Source: Cyanobium sp. (lineage in GTDB: Bacteria > Cyanobacteriota > Cyanobacteriia > PCC-6307 > Cyanobiaceae). Taken from it: a stretch of DNA of 54,941 nt. Within the stretch, counting starts at the first letter, position 1. Each line of letters opens with the position of its first letter. Shown here piece after piece: positions 44,742-53,552 of this stretch. The notes below the pieces were generated by a model, which worked only from the letters and a program-made list of their open reading frames with translations, was not told where the DNA came from and made no database searches. A program made the translations under genes and the position numbers. The DNA is taken from the NCBI GenBank assembly GCA_014191755.1, contig BJHE01000014.1, forward strand, positions 1-54,941. The letters are read 5' to 3'.

Positions 44742-45536
44742 TCAGGGCAGAGCCTGCCTCTGCTGGGAGAGGATCAACTGACACATCACCACACTTCCTG
44801 TGACAAGAATGGCAGGCCAGATTCCGAGCCAACCTTCGATCGCTTGGCAGAAGAGGGCATCGAACAGGAGGACAGTGGCTGGCAGGCAGACGAGGAAGTA
44901 GTAGGGCGTCGAGAAGGGGATGGCGATGTCGACCGGCGTTGTGAACAGGTAAACCAACCCAACAAGCAGGCAAAGATCGAAACTGCGATTGGTGAGGAGC
45001 TTGCGGAGGTTCTGCACCAAGGAAGCTGCACCAAGGAAACAGCCTGGGACTCGGGTCCGTTCCAGGACAAAGCTTTGAACCGCGGCGGCGTTGTTTGGGA
45101 AGCGCCGGCGCGGTGGCTTTGAGGCGATCGCCATGCGGCATCAACCAGGGCTGCGAACACTGCGGTGGCAAACGGATAGGCAGGCTGACGAGAGACCAGA
45201 ATAACGGGTAAATTCCCCATGAGAAAGTTATTTAACGTGCTGACGAACAGCAACATCTCCACCAATTGATTCGACTCGGCCTGCATCTCAAGTGAACCAA
45301 ACAGCTTCTGATACAGCGGCCAGATCAGCAGCAGGGAAAACAATCCGATACCCGGCAGTCGCGAGCGGTTGAACCTGCGCTCGACAGCATCGATCGCTAA
45401 CAGGATGGCCACATAAAGGGTGCCGTAGCAATGGGTCAGCCCCAGAAGCAATACCGTGCCAAAAAAGGAGGCCGCTGCGGGTCATGCTGGCGGTATTGAC
45501 CAGAGCTGCTAAGCCTCCATTGACTTCCAGCGCCAC
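44742..45536 (-). pseudogene. Multiply frameshifted polytopic membrane protein (glycosyltransferase-like)
   Basis: Three minus-strand frames join into one membrane protein. The first (45536 to about 45466) gives EVNGGLAALVNTASMTRSGLLF. After a T6 run at about 45463-45468 the second gives GTVLLLGLTHCYGTLYVAILLAIDAVERRFNRS, then PGIGLFSLLLIWPLYQKLFGS and PYPFATAVFAALVDA. Near 45135-45150 the third takes over with VQNLRKLLTNRSFDLCLLVGLVYL, TPYYFLVCLPATVLLFDALFCQ and AILVTGSVVMCQLILSQQRQ, ending at 44742. Removing one T restores the first junction. The topology resembles the C-terminal part of an Arn/PMT-type glycosyltransferase, but no catalytic loop is present, so this is a guess. The 5' end is missing. 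Confidence 0.65.
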
Positions 45537-45579
45537 TTTCGCTTTGCCGCCTCCAGCTTAAAAGCCCACGTCTGTATAG

Positions 45580-45639
45580 AGGCTCCGTGTCTTGCTTAGA
45601 GGCGAGATGTGTTGCTTAGTGGCCCCATGTCTTGATGCC
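45580..45639. repeat. Degenerate 20-bp tandem repeat, three units
   Basis: Three consecutive 20-bp units at 45580, 45600 and 45620 share the pattern GGCnnn(g/a)TGTsTTGcTTAGn. The last unit overlaps the stop of the HicB-like ORF. The divergence between units suggests an old duplication. Confidence 0.6.
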
Positions 45640-46047
45640 GGCCGCAGTGCTCGCGGCCACCACTTCAGGGGAGGCCTCCGGTGAGCGGGCGTAGTTGACC
45701 ACTCTGATGGGGCTGATCGGGCCGGTGCGGTTCAACTCCCCGCCAGTGGCCTGGCCGATGCCCCTGCTGGTTCCGATCGGCTTCCCGGTAGAGATAGGCC
45801 GTGCCTTGGGCAACGGATGCCGTTGGGCTGGTAGGTCTCCGCTCGCAGGGACCGCAGGGTGGTCTTTTCGCCGGATCTTAATCCGGTAGGTGCCATGAGA
45901 GGGCCCGACCTGGCTGATCAGGGCATCGCGCGCCTCGTGGTGCAGTTCTTCGAGGGTCGGGGCTTCCACCACGAGCCCCCATTCCGGGGCCGTGGCCTCG
46001 ATCCGGCCGGGCTGCTCGACCGTGACCAGAAAAACGATCTCGCGCAT
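45616..46047 (-). CDS. HicB/DUF1902-like small protein with non-homologous tail
   Basis: A 143-residue ORF. The first 60 residues (MREIVFLVTVEQPGRIEATAPEWGLVVEAPTLEELHHEARDALISQV) look like the partial-RNase-H-fold domain of HicB-like or DUF1902 proteins. After about residue 62 the sequence is Pro/Ser/Gly-rich with no resemblance to the family, so the true gene may end earlier or be frameshifted, and a HicA-type partner could not be recognised on either side. Start ATG 46047. Stand-alone antitoxin, decayed toxin-antitoxin pair, or unrelated regulator are all possible. Confidence 0.5.
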   Translation of the reverse strand: MREIVFLVTVEQPGRIEATAPEWGLVVEAPTLEELHHEARDALISQVGPSHGTYRIKIRRKDHPAVPASGDLPAQRHPLPKARPISTGKPIGTSRGIGQATGGELNRTGPISPIRVVNYARSPEASPEVVAASTAAGIKTWGH

Positions 46048-46282
46048 ACCTGATGCTTCGGCTCCTCCTTAAACCCAACCCTGCCGGGTTCGACGCGCAT
46101 CGGGGTGCTGCCTGGGATACGGGGATCCGTCATCGTGATTCCCCCGCCAAGCATGGCTGCCTTGCACGTGGCGCTTGGACCCCAAGAGTGGCCACCCATG
46201 GCAACCTGAAACCTGAAGTGCACCTCATGCGCTTCGCCGTCGTCGGGGGGTTCCCCGGGATCCCTCTACCGACCCTGGCGCC

Positions 46283-47203
46283 ATGCCGATCGCCGCTTCC
46301 TTCTCCTCCCCCCGCTCCTACACCCTGCTCTCGGTTGCGGCGGCCCTGGCCACGATCGCTCTCAAGACGGCGGCGTGGCGGCTCACCGGATCGGTGGGGC
46401 TGCTCTCCGATGCGCTCGAATCGGGGGTGAACCTGGTGGCGGCTCTGGCCGCCTTCTGGGCCCTCACCTTGGCGGCCAAGCCCGCCGACCGCACGCATCA
46501 TTACGGCCACTTCAAGGCGGAGTACTTCTCCAGCGGCCTGGAGAGCGTGCTGATCGTGGTGGCGGCCCTTGCCATCATCTATGCCGCGATCGGCCGTTTC
46601 CAGCAGCCTGTGCCCCTGGAACAGGTGGGCATCGGGCTGGCCCTCTCGCTGCTGGCCACCGGCCTCAATGGTGTGGTGGCCTGGGTGCTGCTGCGGGCCG
46701 CCCGCCGTTTCGACTCGATCACCCTGCGGGCTGATGCCCACCACCTGCTCACCGATGTGTGGACCTCCTTCGGGGTGGTGGTGGGGGTGGCGCTGGTGAA
46801 GATCACGGGCTTCACCATGCTCGATCCGCTGATCGCCATCGCGGTGGCTCTCAACATCGTGGTGACCGGCTGGAAGCTGCTCCACGAAACCGCCTCCGGT
46901 CTGCTCGATCGCGCCCTGCCGGAGGAGGACCACGCCCAGCTGGAGGCCCTGCTCGCCTCCCATGAGAGTGAGCAGATTCGTTTTCATGCCCTGCGCACCC
47001 GGGTGGCGGGATCGCGGCGCTTTGTGGCCTTCCATGTGCTGGTGCCCGGAGCCTGGAGCGTGCAGGCCGGCCACGACCTCTGTGAACAGTTGGAGCAGCA
47101 GATCGCCGCCACCCTGCCCCGCACCCATGTGCTCACTCACCTCGAACCGATCGAGGACCCGAAATCCTGGGATGACCAGGGCTTTCGCTGGGAGGAGGGT
47201 TGA
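46283..47203 (+). CDS. Cation diffusion facilitator (CDF) metal transporter
   Basis: A 306-residue protein with six helices and a C-terminal cytoplasmic domain. TGSVGLLSDALESGVNLVAALAAF and DAHHLLTDVWTSFGVVVGVAL hold the two halves of the intramembrane metal site (Asp/Glu and His/Asp); HHYGHFKAEYFSSGLESVLI is the conserved loop. The C-terminal domain ends in THVLTHLEP. It exports zinc, iron, manganese or cobalt in exchange for protons; the ion cannot be assigned from sequence. Start ATG 46283. Convergent with the antiporter gene. Confidence 0.93.
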   Translation: MPIAASFSSPRSYTLLSVAAALATIALKTAAWRLTGSVGLLSDALESGVNLVAALAAFWALTLAAKPADRTHHYGHFKAEYFSSGLESVLIVVAALAIIYAAIGRFQQPVPLEQVGIGLALSLLATGLNGVVAWVLLRAARRFDSITLRADAHHLLTDVWTSFGVVVGVALVKITGFTMLDPLIAIAVALNIVVTGWKLLHETASGLLDRALPEEDHAQLEALLASHESEQIRFHALRTRVAGSRRFVAFHVLVPGAWSVQAGHDLCEQLEQQIAATLPRTHVLTHLEPIEDPKSWDDQGFRWEEG

Positions 47204-47382
47204 AGGAGTGCGTCGCCGCGGGGTTGTTCCGGTGAACCCGGACAAGCATGTACGACAGCTCTGGCCAGTGAAGGCGGGTCTGGAAGGCAGCCGCAGGGGC
47301 CGCCCTTCCTGGCCCTGCCGCCGCGAGCCCCCGGGCTGTGGCGCTGCGTCGAAGGGTGGGGAAATGGCCTGGGTCGTGGTGT

Positions 47383-48768
47383 TCAGGCCGCTTCGGCCGG
47401 GGGCGGCTCGGGGGAGACCCACCGCTGCAGCAGCCGCGGTAGCACCACCCCCTTCAGCACCAGGCTGGTGATCACCGCCACCGCCACCAGGGCTTGCATC
47501 TGCGTGGCCAGGTCGACGGCCTCGAGGGGATGCACATCCCGCAGCCGCGGCACCTGTTCCAGCAGTGCCAGGGAGAGTGCAAGAGGCACAGCCCCCCGCA
47601 GCCCGCCGGCAGCGATCAGCAACCGCTCAAGCCGCTGGCCCCGTGGCGCTCCCCCCAGCCCCAGCAGCACAAGTGGCCGCACCAGCAGTTCGAGCAGGAG
47701 CCCCAGCACCATCCCCAGGGGAAGCATCTGCACCATGACGCCGGGATGCACTAGAAGGCCCAGCAGCAGCAGCAGCGTGAATTCGGCCGTGGTGTTGAAG
47801 GGGAGAAGCACGTGGCGGAGCCCGGCATGGCCAGAGGGCCCGCGGGTCTGGGGCCGGTTGGCCAGCACCAGGCCCGCGATGTAGACGCTGATTAACCCTC
47901 CCCCTCCCAGCAGGTTGCCCATGGCGTAGGCCACAAAGGCCACCGAGACCGCCAGGATCAGCAGGTGCTCGCTGTGGCTCACCAGCAGGGGAATCAGGCG
48001 GTTGGCCAACAGCCCCACCAGCAGGCCTGCGGCCAGCCCCGCCAGTAGGTGCCGCACCAACTCCAGCAGGCTGCTCGGTAACTCCTGCACGGCACCGAGA
48101 CGAAAATCGCCCTGACCGCCGTGCTGTAAGCCTAGGAACAACGTGACCACAAGGCCGAAGCAGAGGATCGCGGTGGCACTGCCCAGGGCCGCCTCGAAGG
48201 CCAGAACCGGTTGCACCTTCTTAGGGGCATGGTGCCCCCACTGATGGGCTAGTTCCTCATTGGCGGAGCCGTCCGTGGGCAGTAGGCAGGTGGCCGTGAG
48301 CATGGCCACCCCTAGAGGGAGGGGGGCAGCCAGACCGGCCCTGGGGAGGAACGGAAGCCCGATGTGGCCCAGGGCCCAGAGCAGCAGACCCAGCAGCAGC
48401 CCGGAGAGCAGAATCCCGATCGTGGGCAGGGTTAGGGCCAGGGAAAGGCGGCCTCGTATCCGATCCAGATCGGTGTTCAGGCCCGCGTAGAACAGCAGCA
48501 GGGCCAGGCTGGTGGTGTGCAGGGTCTCCACCTGGCCATGGCTCACGACATGCAGCCCGTGGAGCAGCCAGTTCACCACCAGGGCCAGCGCCAGGATCGG
48601 CAGGGCGGAGGGGATCGCCAGCCGCCAGGCCAGTCGATGGAGTCCCAGCGCCAGGATGTAAATGAGGCCTGTGGCAAGGAAGAATCCCCGCGGCAGGATC
48701 GTGCCCGCGGCGGTGGAGGACACGCTGCCGGCGTGTTCTGAAAGGGTCAACAGCCAGGTGAAGCCCAT
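47383..48768 (-). CDS. CPA-family cation/proton antiporter
   Basis: A 461-residue protein with about 12 helices. LALLLFYAGLNTDLDRIRGRLSLALTLPTIGILLSG is the second- to third-helix region of CPA1 antiporters, with TCLLPTDGSANEEL in the usual position of the catalytic acidic motif (compare the APTDP region of NhaP proteins, here LLPTDGSA with an Asp). GGLRGAVPLALSLALL near the C-terminus is the conserved RGA motif of NhaP-type sodium/proton exchangers. Start ATG 48768. It lacks a TrkA-C domain. Confidence 0.9.
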   Translation of the reverse strand: MGFTWLLTLSEHAGSVSSTAAGTILPRGFFLATGLIYILALGLHRLAWRLAIPSALPILALALVVNWLLHGLHVVSHGQVETLHTTSLALLLFYAGLNTDLDRIRGRLSLALTLPTIGILLSGLLLGLLLWALGHIGLPFLPRAGLAAPLPLGVAMLTATCLLPTDGSANEELAHQWGHHAPKKVQPVLAFEAALGSATAILCFGLVVTLFLGLQHGGQGDFRLGAVQELPSSLLELVRHLLAGLAAGLLVGLLANRLIPLLVSHSEHLLILAVSVAFVAYAMGNLLGGGGLISVYIAGLVLANRPQTRGPSGHAGLRHVLLPFNTTAEFTLLLLLGLLVHPGVMVQMLPLGMVLGLLLELLVRPLVLLGLGGAPRGQRLERLLIAAGGLRGAVPLALSLALLEQVPRLRDVHPLEAVDLATQMQALVAVAVITSLVLKGVVLPRLLQRWVSPEPPPAEAA

Positions 48769-48890
48769 CCGCCGGAGCCCGGGAGCGGTTGGGGCTGACG
48801 CTAAACGGCGCTTGGGGGGCGACAGAGGTGGCCCCCTCAGCGGGTGATCGGGGAAGATCGCTCCCGATCAGACCCCCAGCCCGTCGCTCC

Positions 48891-49568
48891 ATGAGCCTTC
48901 TCCTTCCTCGCAAGCTCGTGGTGCTTGGCGACAGCGGCGTGTTCGGCTGGGGCGATCCCGACCAGGGCGGCTGGTGTGAACGGCTCCGGCGCCACTGGAT
49001 GGCCACCCCAGGGGCACCGGTGCTCTACAACCTGGGCGTGCGCGGTGATGGACTGGAGCGGCTGGCGGCCCGTCTTTCCCCTGAGGTGCTGTGCCGGGGT
49101 GAGCTGCGCCGTCAGCGGCCCCAGGGCATCCTGATCTCGGTGGGTCTCAATGACACCGCTCGGGTCGGCCGGCCCGACGGCCGCCATCAGCTCGATCCCG
49201 ACGGCTTTTTCTTCGGCTTCCAGCAGCTGCTGCGCCAGGCCCGGGAGCTGGCCCCCACCCTGGTGGTGGGCCTCACCCCCGTGGATGGGGCCGCTATGCC
49301 CTATGCCGAGGTGCTCTGGTATCAGCTGGAGGCCGTACGGCGCTACGAGGGTCTTCTGGAGGAGGCCTGCCTGGAGGCCGATGTGCCCTTTCTGCCGATG
49401 CTCGAGCCCCTGCTCGCCGATTCCCGCTGGCTGCGTTGGCTGGATGCCGATGGGCTGCATCTCAACAGCGAAGGCCATGCGGAGGTTTACAGGCGGGTGC
49501 GGACCTGGCCTGCCCTGCTCCAGTGGGCTGGCCTGGAGATGCGGCTGCAGCCCACCTCCAGTTTCTGA
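48891..49568 (+). CDS. SGNH/GDSL-family hydrolase
   Basis: A 225-residue esterase/lipase-like protein with the four SGNH blocks: LVVLGDSGVFGWG (nucleophile Ser), NLGVRGDGLERLA (Gly), ILISVGLNDTARVG (Asn), and WLDADGLHLNSEGH (Asp-x-x-His). No signal peptide is visible, so it is probably cytoplasmic. The substrate is unknown. The ATG at 48891 is chosen because the GDS motif follows at the expected distance; the frame extends to 48789 without family likeness. It is divergent from the antiporter gene. Confidence 0.9.
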   Translation: MSLLLPRKLVVLGDSGVFGWGDPDQGGWCERLRRHWMATPGAPVLYNLGVRGDGLERLAARLSPEVLCRGELRRQRPQGILISVGLNDTARVGRPDGRHQLDPDGFFFGFQQLLRQARELAPTLVVGLTPVDGAAMPYAEVLWYQLEAVRRYEGLLEEACLEADVPFLPMLEPLLADSRWLRWLDADGLHLNSEGHAEVYRRVRTWPALLQWAGLEMRLQPTSSF

Positions 49569-49732
49569 GTTCAGGCGCACCGTCTAAGGGCCGGCCGGAT
49601 CCGTTCCACCCGTCCAGCCGGTTGAAACGCCCATCGCCCTCCCGGAGCTCGCCATCCCCCGATCGGGTGAATGTTGTTCCGCCGATCCGGTGACAGTGCG
49701 CCCCCCGGGCCCCTCGCATCGTGGAAACACCG

Positions 49733-50734
49733 ATGCTGATGCCGGCCATGGCCGCCTTCCTTCCCCCCATTCCCAGCCGTCCGATCCCCTTCGAGGCCTC
49801 CATCCCAGTGGCTGCCGCCTTCGTTGCCGCTGCACGACCTGCGGCCGTTGCTGGAGCTGCCCCCTCCCTGGCACCCTCCTCGCCAGCCCCTAGGCCCGGA
49901 CGTGTATCGGTGCAGGCGCGACCACCCGGACGACTTCGGGCCAGCGATCCCTTGGTGCGCCGCCGCAATGCCTTGGTGGAGGCGAACCTGCCCCTGGCCA
50001 GGGCTGTGGTGGCCCGCTTCTCCCCACGGCCGCCGCTGCCCCACGAGGACCTGATGCAGGTGGCCAGCCTGGGCCTGATCCGGGCCGTGGAGGCCTTCGA
50101 TCCCAGCCGCGCCGTGAGCTTCAGCAGCTTTGCGGTGCCCTACATCCGTGGGGCCCTGCTGCATGAGCTGCGCGATCGCCAGCCGATGGTGCGGATCCCC
50201 CGGCCCCTCTGGGAACTGCGTCAGCAGTCGGCCCGCCTCCAGGAGGAGCGTCGGGGGCGGGGCCTGCCTGCATTGGATCAATCCTCCCTGGCGGCGAGGC
50301 TCGGCTGTACGCCGGAGCGGTTGCTGGAGATCGAGGACCTGCGGGCAGCGGCCCGACCCCGCAGCCTCGATGCGCCGCTCGAGCGGGGGCCGGCGGGGAG
50401 CGATGCCGGCGACGCCGGCGTGCTGCTGGATCGCCTTGCAGATCCGCGTTCGCTGGTTGGTGATCTCCCTGAGCCTGACGGGGTTGATCCGCGCGCGGCG
50501 GAGCGGGTCTGGTTCCGGCAGCAGATGGCGGCTCTGGATCCGATGCGCCGCCAGCTGCTGGAGGGTCGCCTGCGGCTGGGCTGCACCTGGGTGGAACTGG
50601 GTCGGCAACTGGGCATCCATCCCCGCATGGCCCAGCGGCGCTGCGACGCGACCCTGCATGAGCTGAAGCTGGCGGCGGAACGGTGGCAGGCCACACGGTG
50701 GCAGGCCACCCGCGACGGGGCTGAGATCACCTGA
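49733..50734 (+). CDS. Group 3-type sigma-70 family factor
   Basis: A 333-residue sigma factor. Region 2 includes LVEANLPLARAVVARFSPRPPLPHEDLMQVASLGLIRAVEAFDPSRAVSFSSFAVPYIRGALLHELRD; region 3 follows (VRIPRPLWELRQQSARLQEE); region 4 is RRQLLEGRLRLGCTWVELGRQLGIHPRMAQRRCDATLHELK. The length and absence of region 1 fit the group 3 (SigF/SigG-like) class. The first about 85 residues are Ala/Pro-rich and unlike the family, so a start further in is possible; GTG 49721 and ATG 49733 are upstream choices. The C-terminus holds a 15-bp DNA duplication giving WQATRWQATR. Role unknown, probably stress or surface functions. Confidence 0.88.
   Translation: MLMPAMAAFLPPIPSRPIPFEASIPVAAAFVAAARPAAVAGAAPSLAPSSPAPRPGRVSVQARPPGRLRASDPLVRRRNALVEANLPLARAVVARFSPRPPLPHEDLMQVASLGLIRAVEAFDPSRAVSFSSFAVPYIRGALLHELRDRQPMVRIPRPLWELRQQSARLQEERRGRGLPALDQSSLAARLGCTPERLLEIEDLRAAARPRSLDAPLERGPAGSDAGDAGVLLDRLADPRSLVGDLPEPDGVDPRAAERVWFRQQMAALDPMRRQLLEGRLRLGCTWVELGRQLGIHPRMAQRRCDATLHELKLAAERWQATRWQATRDGAEIT
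50681..50710. repeat. 15-bp tandem duplication inside the sigma factor gene
   Basis: CGGTGGCAGGCCACA at 50681-50695 is repeated at 50696-50710 with one change, adding the residues RWQAT in frame near the C-terminus. Confidence 0.85.
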
Positions 50735-50781
50735 AGGCTTTGGCTCAGGGACGTGGGGGGGCGAGCATCCGGTTCCCGGGG

Positions 50782-51534
50782 TCAGCCGCCCCGCAGACCC
50801 AGCGCTGCCAGGGCCAGCAGCGCCGCCACCAGGGTCTGCACCCCATTCACCAGCTCATTGCTGAGCCAGCTCCAGCGGCGCTGCAGGGTGGCGCCGATCA
50901 CGCTTTCGGCCAGAGTGGCGAGCAGTGCCACGGCTCCGACCAGGAGCCAGGTGCTCGGGCCGGGGATCAGGCCCAGGGCCAGCATCACCAGGGCCATCAG
51001 CAGCCCGCCGACCAGGCTGGCGGCGGTTCCCTCCAGGCTCACGGCCCCCTCGGTGCCGGCGGGCACCGGCCGCAGGCTGGTGATCAGCAGGGTGTGGCGC
51101 CCCCAGCGTTTGCCGATCTCACTGCCGCAGGTGTCGGCGAGCTTGGCGCTGAAGCTGGCCGCGAAGGCCACCAGCAGCGGGCCGTTCCAGCTGAGGGGCG
51201 CCCGGGCGGCCAGCATCGCCAGCAGGGCGCCCACCAGGGCAGACCCCCAGACGTTCTCCGGGCCCCGCCGGCCGCCGCGGGCTTCGGCCAGGCCGCGTTG
51301 TTGCTTCTCATGCAGCCCTAGCCGGGTGACGAGGGAGCCAAGGGCGAGATACAGCACCACCGCAAGCCAGCCCCGCCAGCCGAGGGTGCCCCACAGGATT
51401 GTGCCGAGGATGCCGGCATGCACCCAGCCGGATCGGGTGAGCACCGGAGCCCGCTGGGCCAGGGCGATCAGTCCGGCGTTGAGGGCCAGGGCCAGCAGCC
51501 AGTGGGCGGGATCCTGAGGCGGCAGGGAGAGCAT
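50782..51534 (-). CDS. DUF92-family integral membrane protein (VTE6-like)
   Basis: A 250-residue membrane protein of the DUF92/TIGR00297 family. GWVHAGILGTILWGTLGWRGWLAVVLYLALGSLVTRLG, ENVWGSALVGALLAMLA, SFSAKLADTCGSEIGKRWGR and TLLITSLRPVPAGTEGAVSLEGT are the conserved loops. The plant and cyanobacterial homologue VTE6 is a phytyl-phosphate kinase in tocopherol and chlorophyll phytol salvage, which is the best functional guess. Start ATG 51534. Convergent with the sigma factor gene. Confidence 0.88.
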   Translation of the reverse strand: MLSLPPQDPAHWLLALALNAGLIALAQRAPVLTRSGWVHAGILGTILWGTLGWRGWLAVVLYLALGSLVTRLGLHEKQQRGLAEARGGRRGPENVWGSALVGALLAMLAARAPLSWNGPLLVAFAASFSAKLADTCGSEIGKRWGRHTLLITSLRPVPAGTEGAVSLEGTAASLVGGLLMALVMLALGLIPGPSTWLLVGAVALLATLAESVIGATLQRRWSWLSNELVNGVQTLVAALLALAALGLRGG

Positions 51535-51732
51535 GGGGAGAGGACAGTGGGCGGACCACCAGCTGCTCCCCGTGCCGGCCCCTGCGGCGGCTGGAACCGC
51601 TCAGCTGGAGCCAGAGGGCGGGAGCTGCCCTGCATGGGAGCGGGGCAGGGGAGCGGGAGTGTTGCACTGGTCTAAGCGCCGGGGGCTGACGCGCCGCCGC
51701 CAGCAGATAATCGCCCCATCGCGGCTGCCCCC

Positions 51733-52203
51733 ATGATCTTCAAACCGAAATTCTTCCTCGACCTGACCAACGGCAAGGATGAGCTGCCGGCAGCCCCCGC
51801 CGTGGTGGCCCCGGTGAGGGAGAAGGCCGCTCCCGCCAAGGGGCAGGACAGCAAGACGGCCGAGGTCGCGGTTCGAGTAGCCCCCATTGCCCAGTCCCCT
51901 AGGGCGAGCGAGCCGGCCAAGGTCGCCGCCGAAGCCAACTTCGCCGCCGAAGCCGCCGAAGCCTTCGTCGCCGCCGTAGCCCCGGTCGCTGCTGCAGCTG
52001 CCGCAGCCAGCACCTCCCTTACCACCGCCGAGTCGATCGCCGCCGAACTCGCCGCCGCCCAGGCCAACCGGCCTGCCCCCTCGCTCGCCACCTTCGCGCC
52101 GGAAGCCCTGGTTCCCGGTGGAGCCACCCCCCGGCGTCGCCGCAGCGGTGGAGCCAATCTCGCCGGGTTCAAGGCGATCGCGCGCTCCTTCGTGAAGAAC
52201 TGA
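51733..52203 (+). CDS. Ala-rich protein of unknown function
   Basis: A 156-residue protein starting MIFKPKFFLDLTNGKDELP, followed by a long Ala/Val/Glu/Pro low-complexity middle (residues 20-115) and a conserved-looking basic end, GGATPRRRRSGGANLAGFKAIARSFVKN. The end motif is reminiscent of a short tail seen in small picocyanobacterial proteins, but I cannot name a family. Convergent with rsmE, 14 bp apart. Confidence 0.6.
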   Translation: MIFKPKFFLDLTNGKDELPAAPAVVAPVREKAAPAKGQDSKTAEVAVRVAPIAQSPRASEPAKVAAEANFAAEAAEAFVAAVAPVAAAAAAASTSLTTAESIAAELAAAQANRPAPSLATFAPEALVPGGATPRRRRSGGANLAGFKAIARSFVKN

Positions 52204-52217
52204 ACATCGGCCTGCCT

Positions 52218-53015
52218 TCACCCCTTCCGCTTCGAGGCCAGGGCCAGCCAGGCCAGGGCGGCTACCGCCGCAGTTGAGGTGCGCAGGATGGCGCCCCCCA
52301 GACTCACCGGCTGCCAGCCGGCTGCCAGGGCCGCCTCTTCTTCTTCGGCGCTCCAGCCACCCTCAGGCCCGATCGCCAGCCGCAGCTCCGGCAGGCTCTG
52401 TTCGGGCCGGTTCGGCAGGCACTCCATCAGAGGAGAAGGCAGCAGCTCGGGCAGGGTTGGCAGGGCCTCCTGACGGGTCGTGGCCAGCAGGGACCCCCCT
52501 GGGGCGGGGCTGCTGAACCAGGCCAGGGCTTCTATCGGTTCAGCCAGCTGCGGCAGCCAGAGGCGCTCGCATTGCTCGGTGGCCTCCCGCACGATCGTGC
52601 GCCAGCGCTCCAGGGGTAGAGCGCCACGCACCACCCCGCGGCTGGCCAGCAGGGGCTGCAGCTGGCTGGCCCCCAGTTCCGTGGCCATGCGCCACGCCAG
52701 CTCCGCATCCCGCTTGGGCACCGCCATCGCCAGGGTGATCGTTGGCCTCGGGCGGCCGGCCCGCTCCAGGGGCTGCTCCAGGGGCTGCTCCAGCTTCAGC
52801 ATGGCCGGCTGCTCCAGGGTGGCGGTCCACAGCTGACCTTCGCCGTCGATCAGGGCGAGCCGATCGCCATGGCGGAAGCGCAGTACCCGCGCCACATAGT
52901 GGGCTTCTTCCGGCTCAAGTTCCACAAGCCCTCCCTCCTGCTCCAACCCGATCCCGGCCGCGGCCGCCTCAAGCCTCCCTGGAGGAATCAGCAGCCGGCG
53001 GAGCTCTCGGGCCAT
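52218..53015 (-). CDS. rsmE: 16S rRNA m3U1498 methyltransferase
   Basis: A 265-residue SPOUT-class methyltransferase. MARELRRLLIPPGRLE begins the N-terminal PUA-like part (HYVARVLRFRHGDRLALIDGEG); the SAM-binding knot is LRLAIGPEGGWSAEEEEAAL and VSLGGAILRTSTAAVAALAWL. The motif normally LRxETA reads LRTSTA, but other cyanobacteria also vary here. A duplicated LEQPLEQPLE stretch is unusual. The ATG at 53015 is chosen; the frame extends to 53084 into the neighbouring gene. Confidence 0.93.
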   Translation of the reverse strand: MARELRRLLIPPGRLEAAAAGIGLEQEGGLVELEPEEAHYVARVLRFRHGDRLALIDGEGQLWTATLEQPAMLKLEQPLEQPLERAGRPRPTITLAMAVPKRDAELAWRMATELGASQLQPLLASRGVVRGALPLERWRTIVREATEQCERLWLPQLAEPIEALAWFSSPAPGGSLLATTRQEALPTLPELLPSPLMECLPNRPEQSLPELRLAIGPEGGWSAEEEEAALAAGWQPVSLGGAILRTSTAAVAALAWLALASKRKG

Positions 53016-53028
53016 CTGGGGGGGAGTT

Positions 53029-53478
53029 TTAGTCGTCCAGGGCGAAGGGGCTGTCGGGGGCGTCCTCGATCGGCCAGTCCTCATTGATGCCGCCGATCAG
53101 CACCTCCTCGATCTCCAACACATCGCTATTGAGCTGGTTGAGGGTGTTGATCAGCACGTCGAGGGCGAAGGCATCGCTGGTGCCCAGATCCAGCCAGCAG
53201 CGCGCCCATTCCTCCTCGTATTCCATTGGGCCCATGTTGTGCATCAGGGCCGGTAGGGCCCGCTCCGCCTCATCCGCCTCGTAGACCAGCCAGTTGAGGT
53301 CGGCCCCCTCCTGATGGGCCTGGAGGTTTTCGGCGTTGAAGCCCCCAAGCTTGCCGAGGAAGAACCAACTGTCGAACACGGTTTCCAGGTAGCTCCGCTC
53401 CGCCGCTCCGGGCGGATGGCCGCAGCGCAGCCAGATCCAGCAGTTGAAGGGGTCGACCTCGCGGAAGCGGACCTCCAT
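53029..53478 (-). CDS. DUF3531 family protein
   Basis: A 149-residue acidic soluble protein. MEVRFREVDPFNCWIWLRCG, YLETVFDSWFFLGKLGGFNAENLQ, DLNWLVYEADEAERALPALMHNMG and YEEEWARCWLDLGTSDAFALDVLINTL are the features of the DUF3531 family of cyanobacteria and plastids, function unknown. The ATG at 53478 is chosen; the frame runs to 53643 antisense to the ABC gene. It lies 13 bp upstream of rsmE and is probably co-transcribed with it. Confidence 0.9.
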   Translation of the reverse strand: MEVRFREVDPFNCWIWLRCGHPPGAAERSYLETVFDSWFFLGKLGGFNAENLQAHQEGADLNWLVYEADEAERALPALMHNMGPMEYEEEWARCWLDLGTSDAFALDVLINTLNQLNSDVLEIEEVLIGGINEDWPIEDAPDSPFALDD

Positions 53479-53552
53479 GGGTGTGGGCAGCGATGGGAAG
53501 GAAGCCTCCCCATGCAACCACTCCGCCCACCCTGCCCCGGCAAGCTGGGGAG

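Noticed and set aside
45580..45639. CRISPR array
   Set aside because: The units are directly abutting without spacers and are degenerate, and there are no cas genes.
47228..47242. Small hairpin TCCGG-TGAAC-CCGGA as terminator between the CDF and antiporter genes
   Set aside because: Only a 5-bp stem and no T-run on either strand.
46130..47422. Minus-strand frame of 430 residues opposite the CDF transporter
   Set aside because: It is His/Gln/Gly-rich antisense sequence; the plus strand has all CDF motifs.
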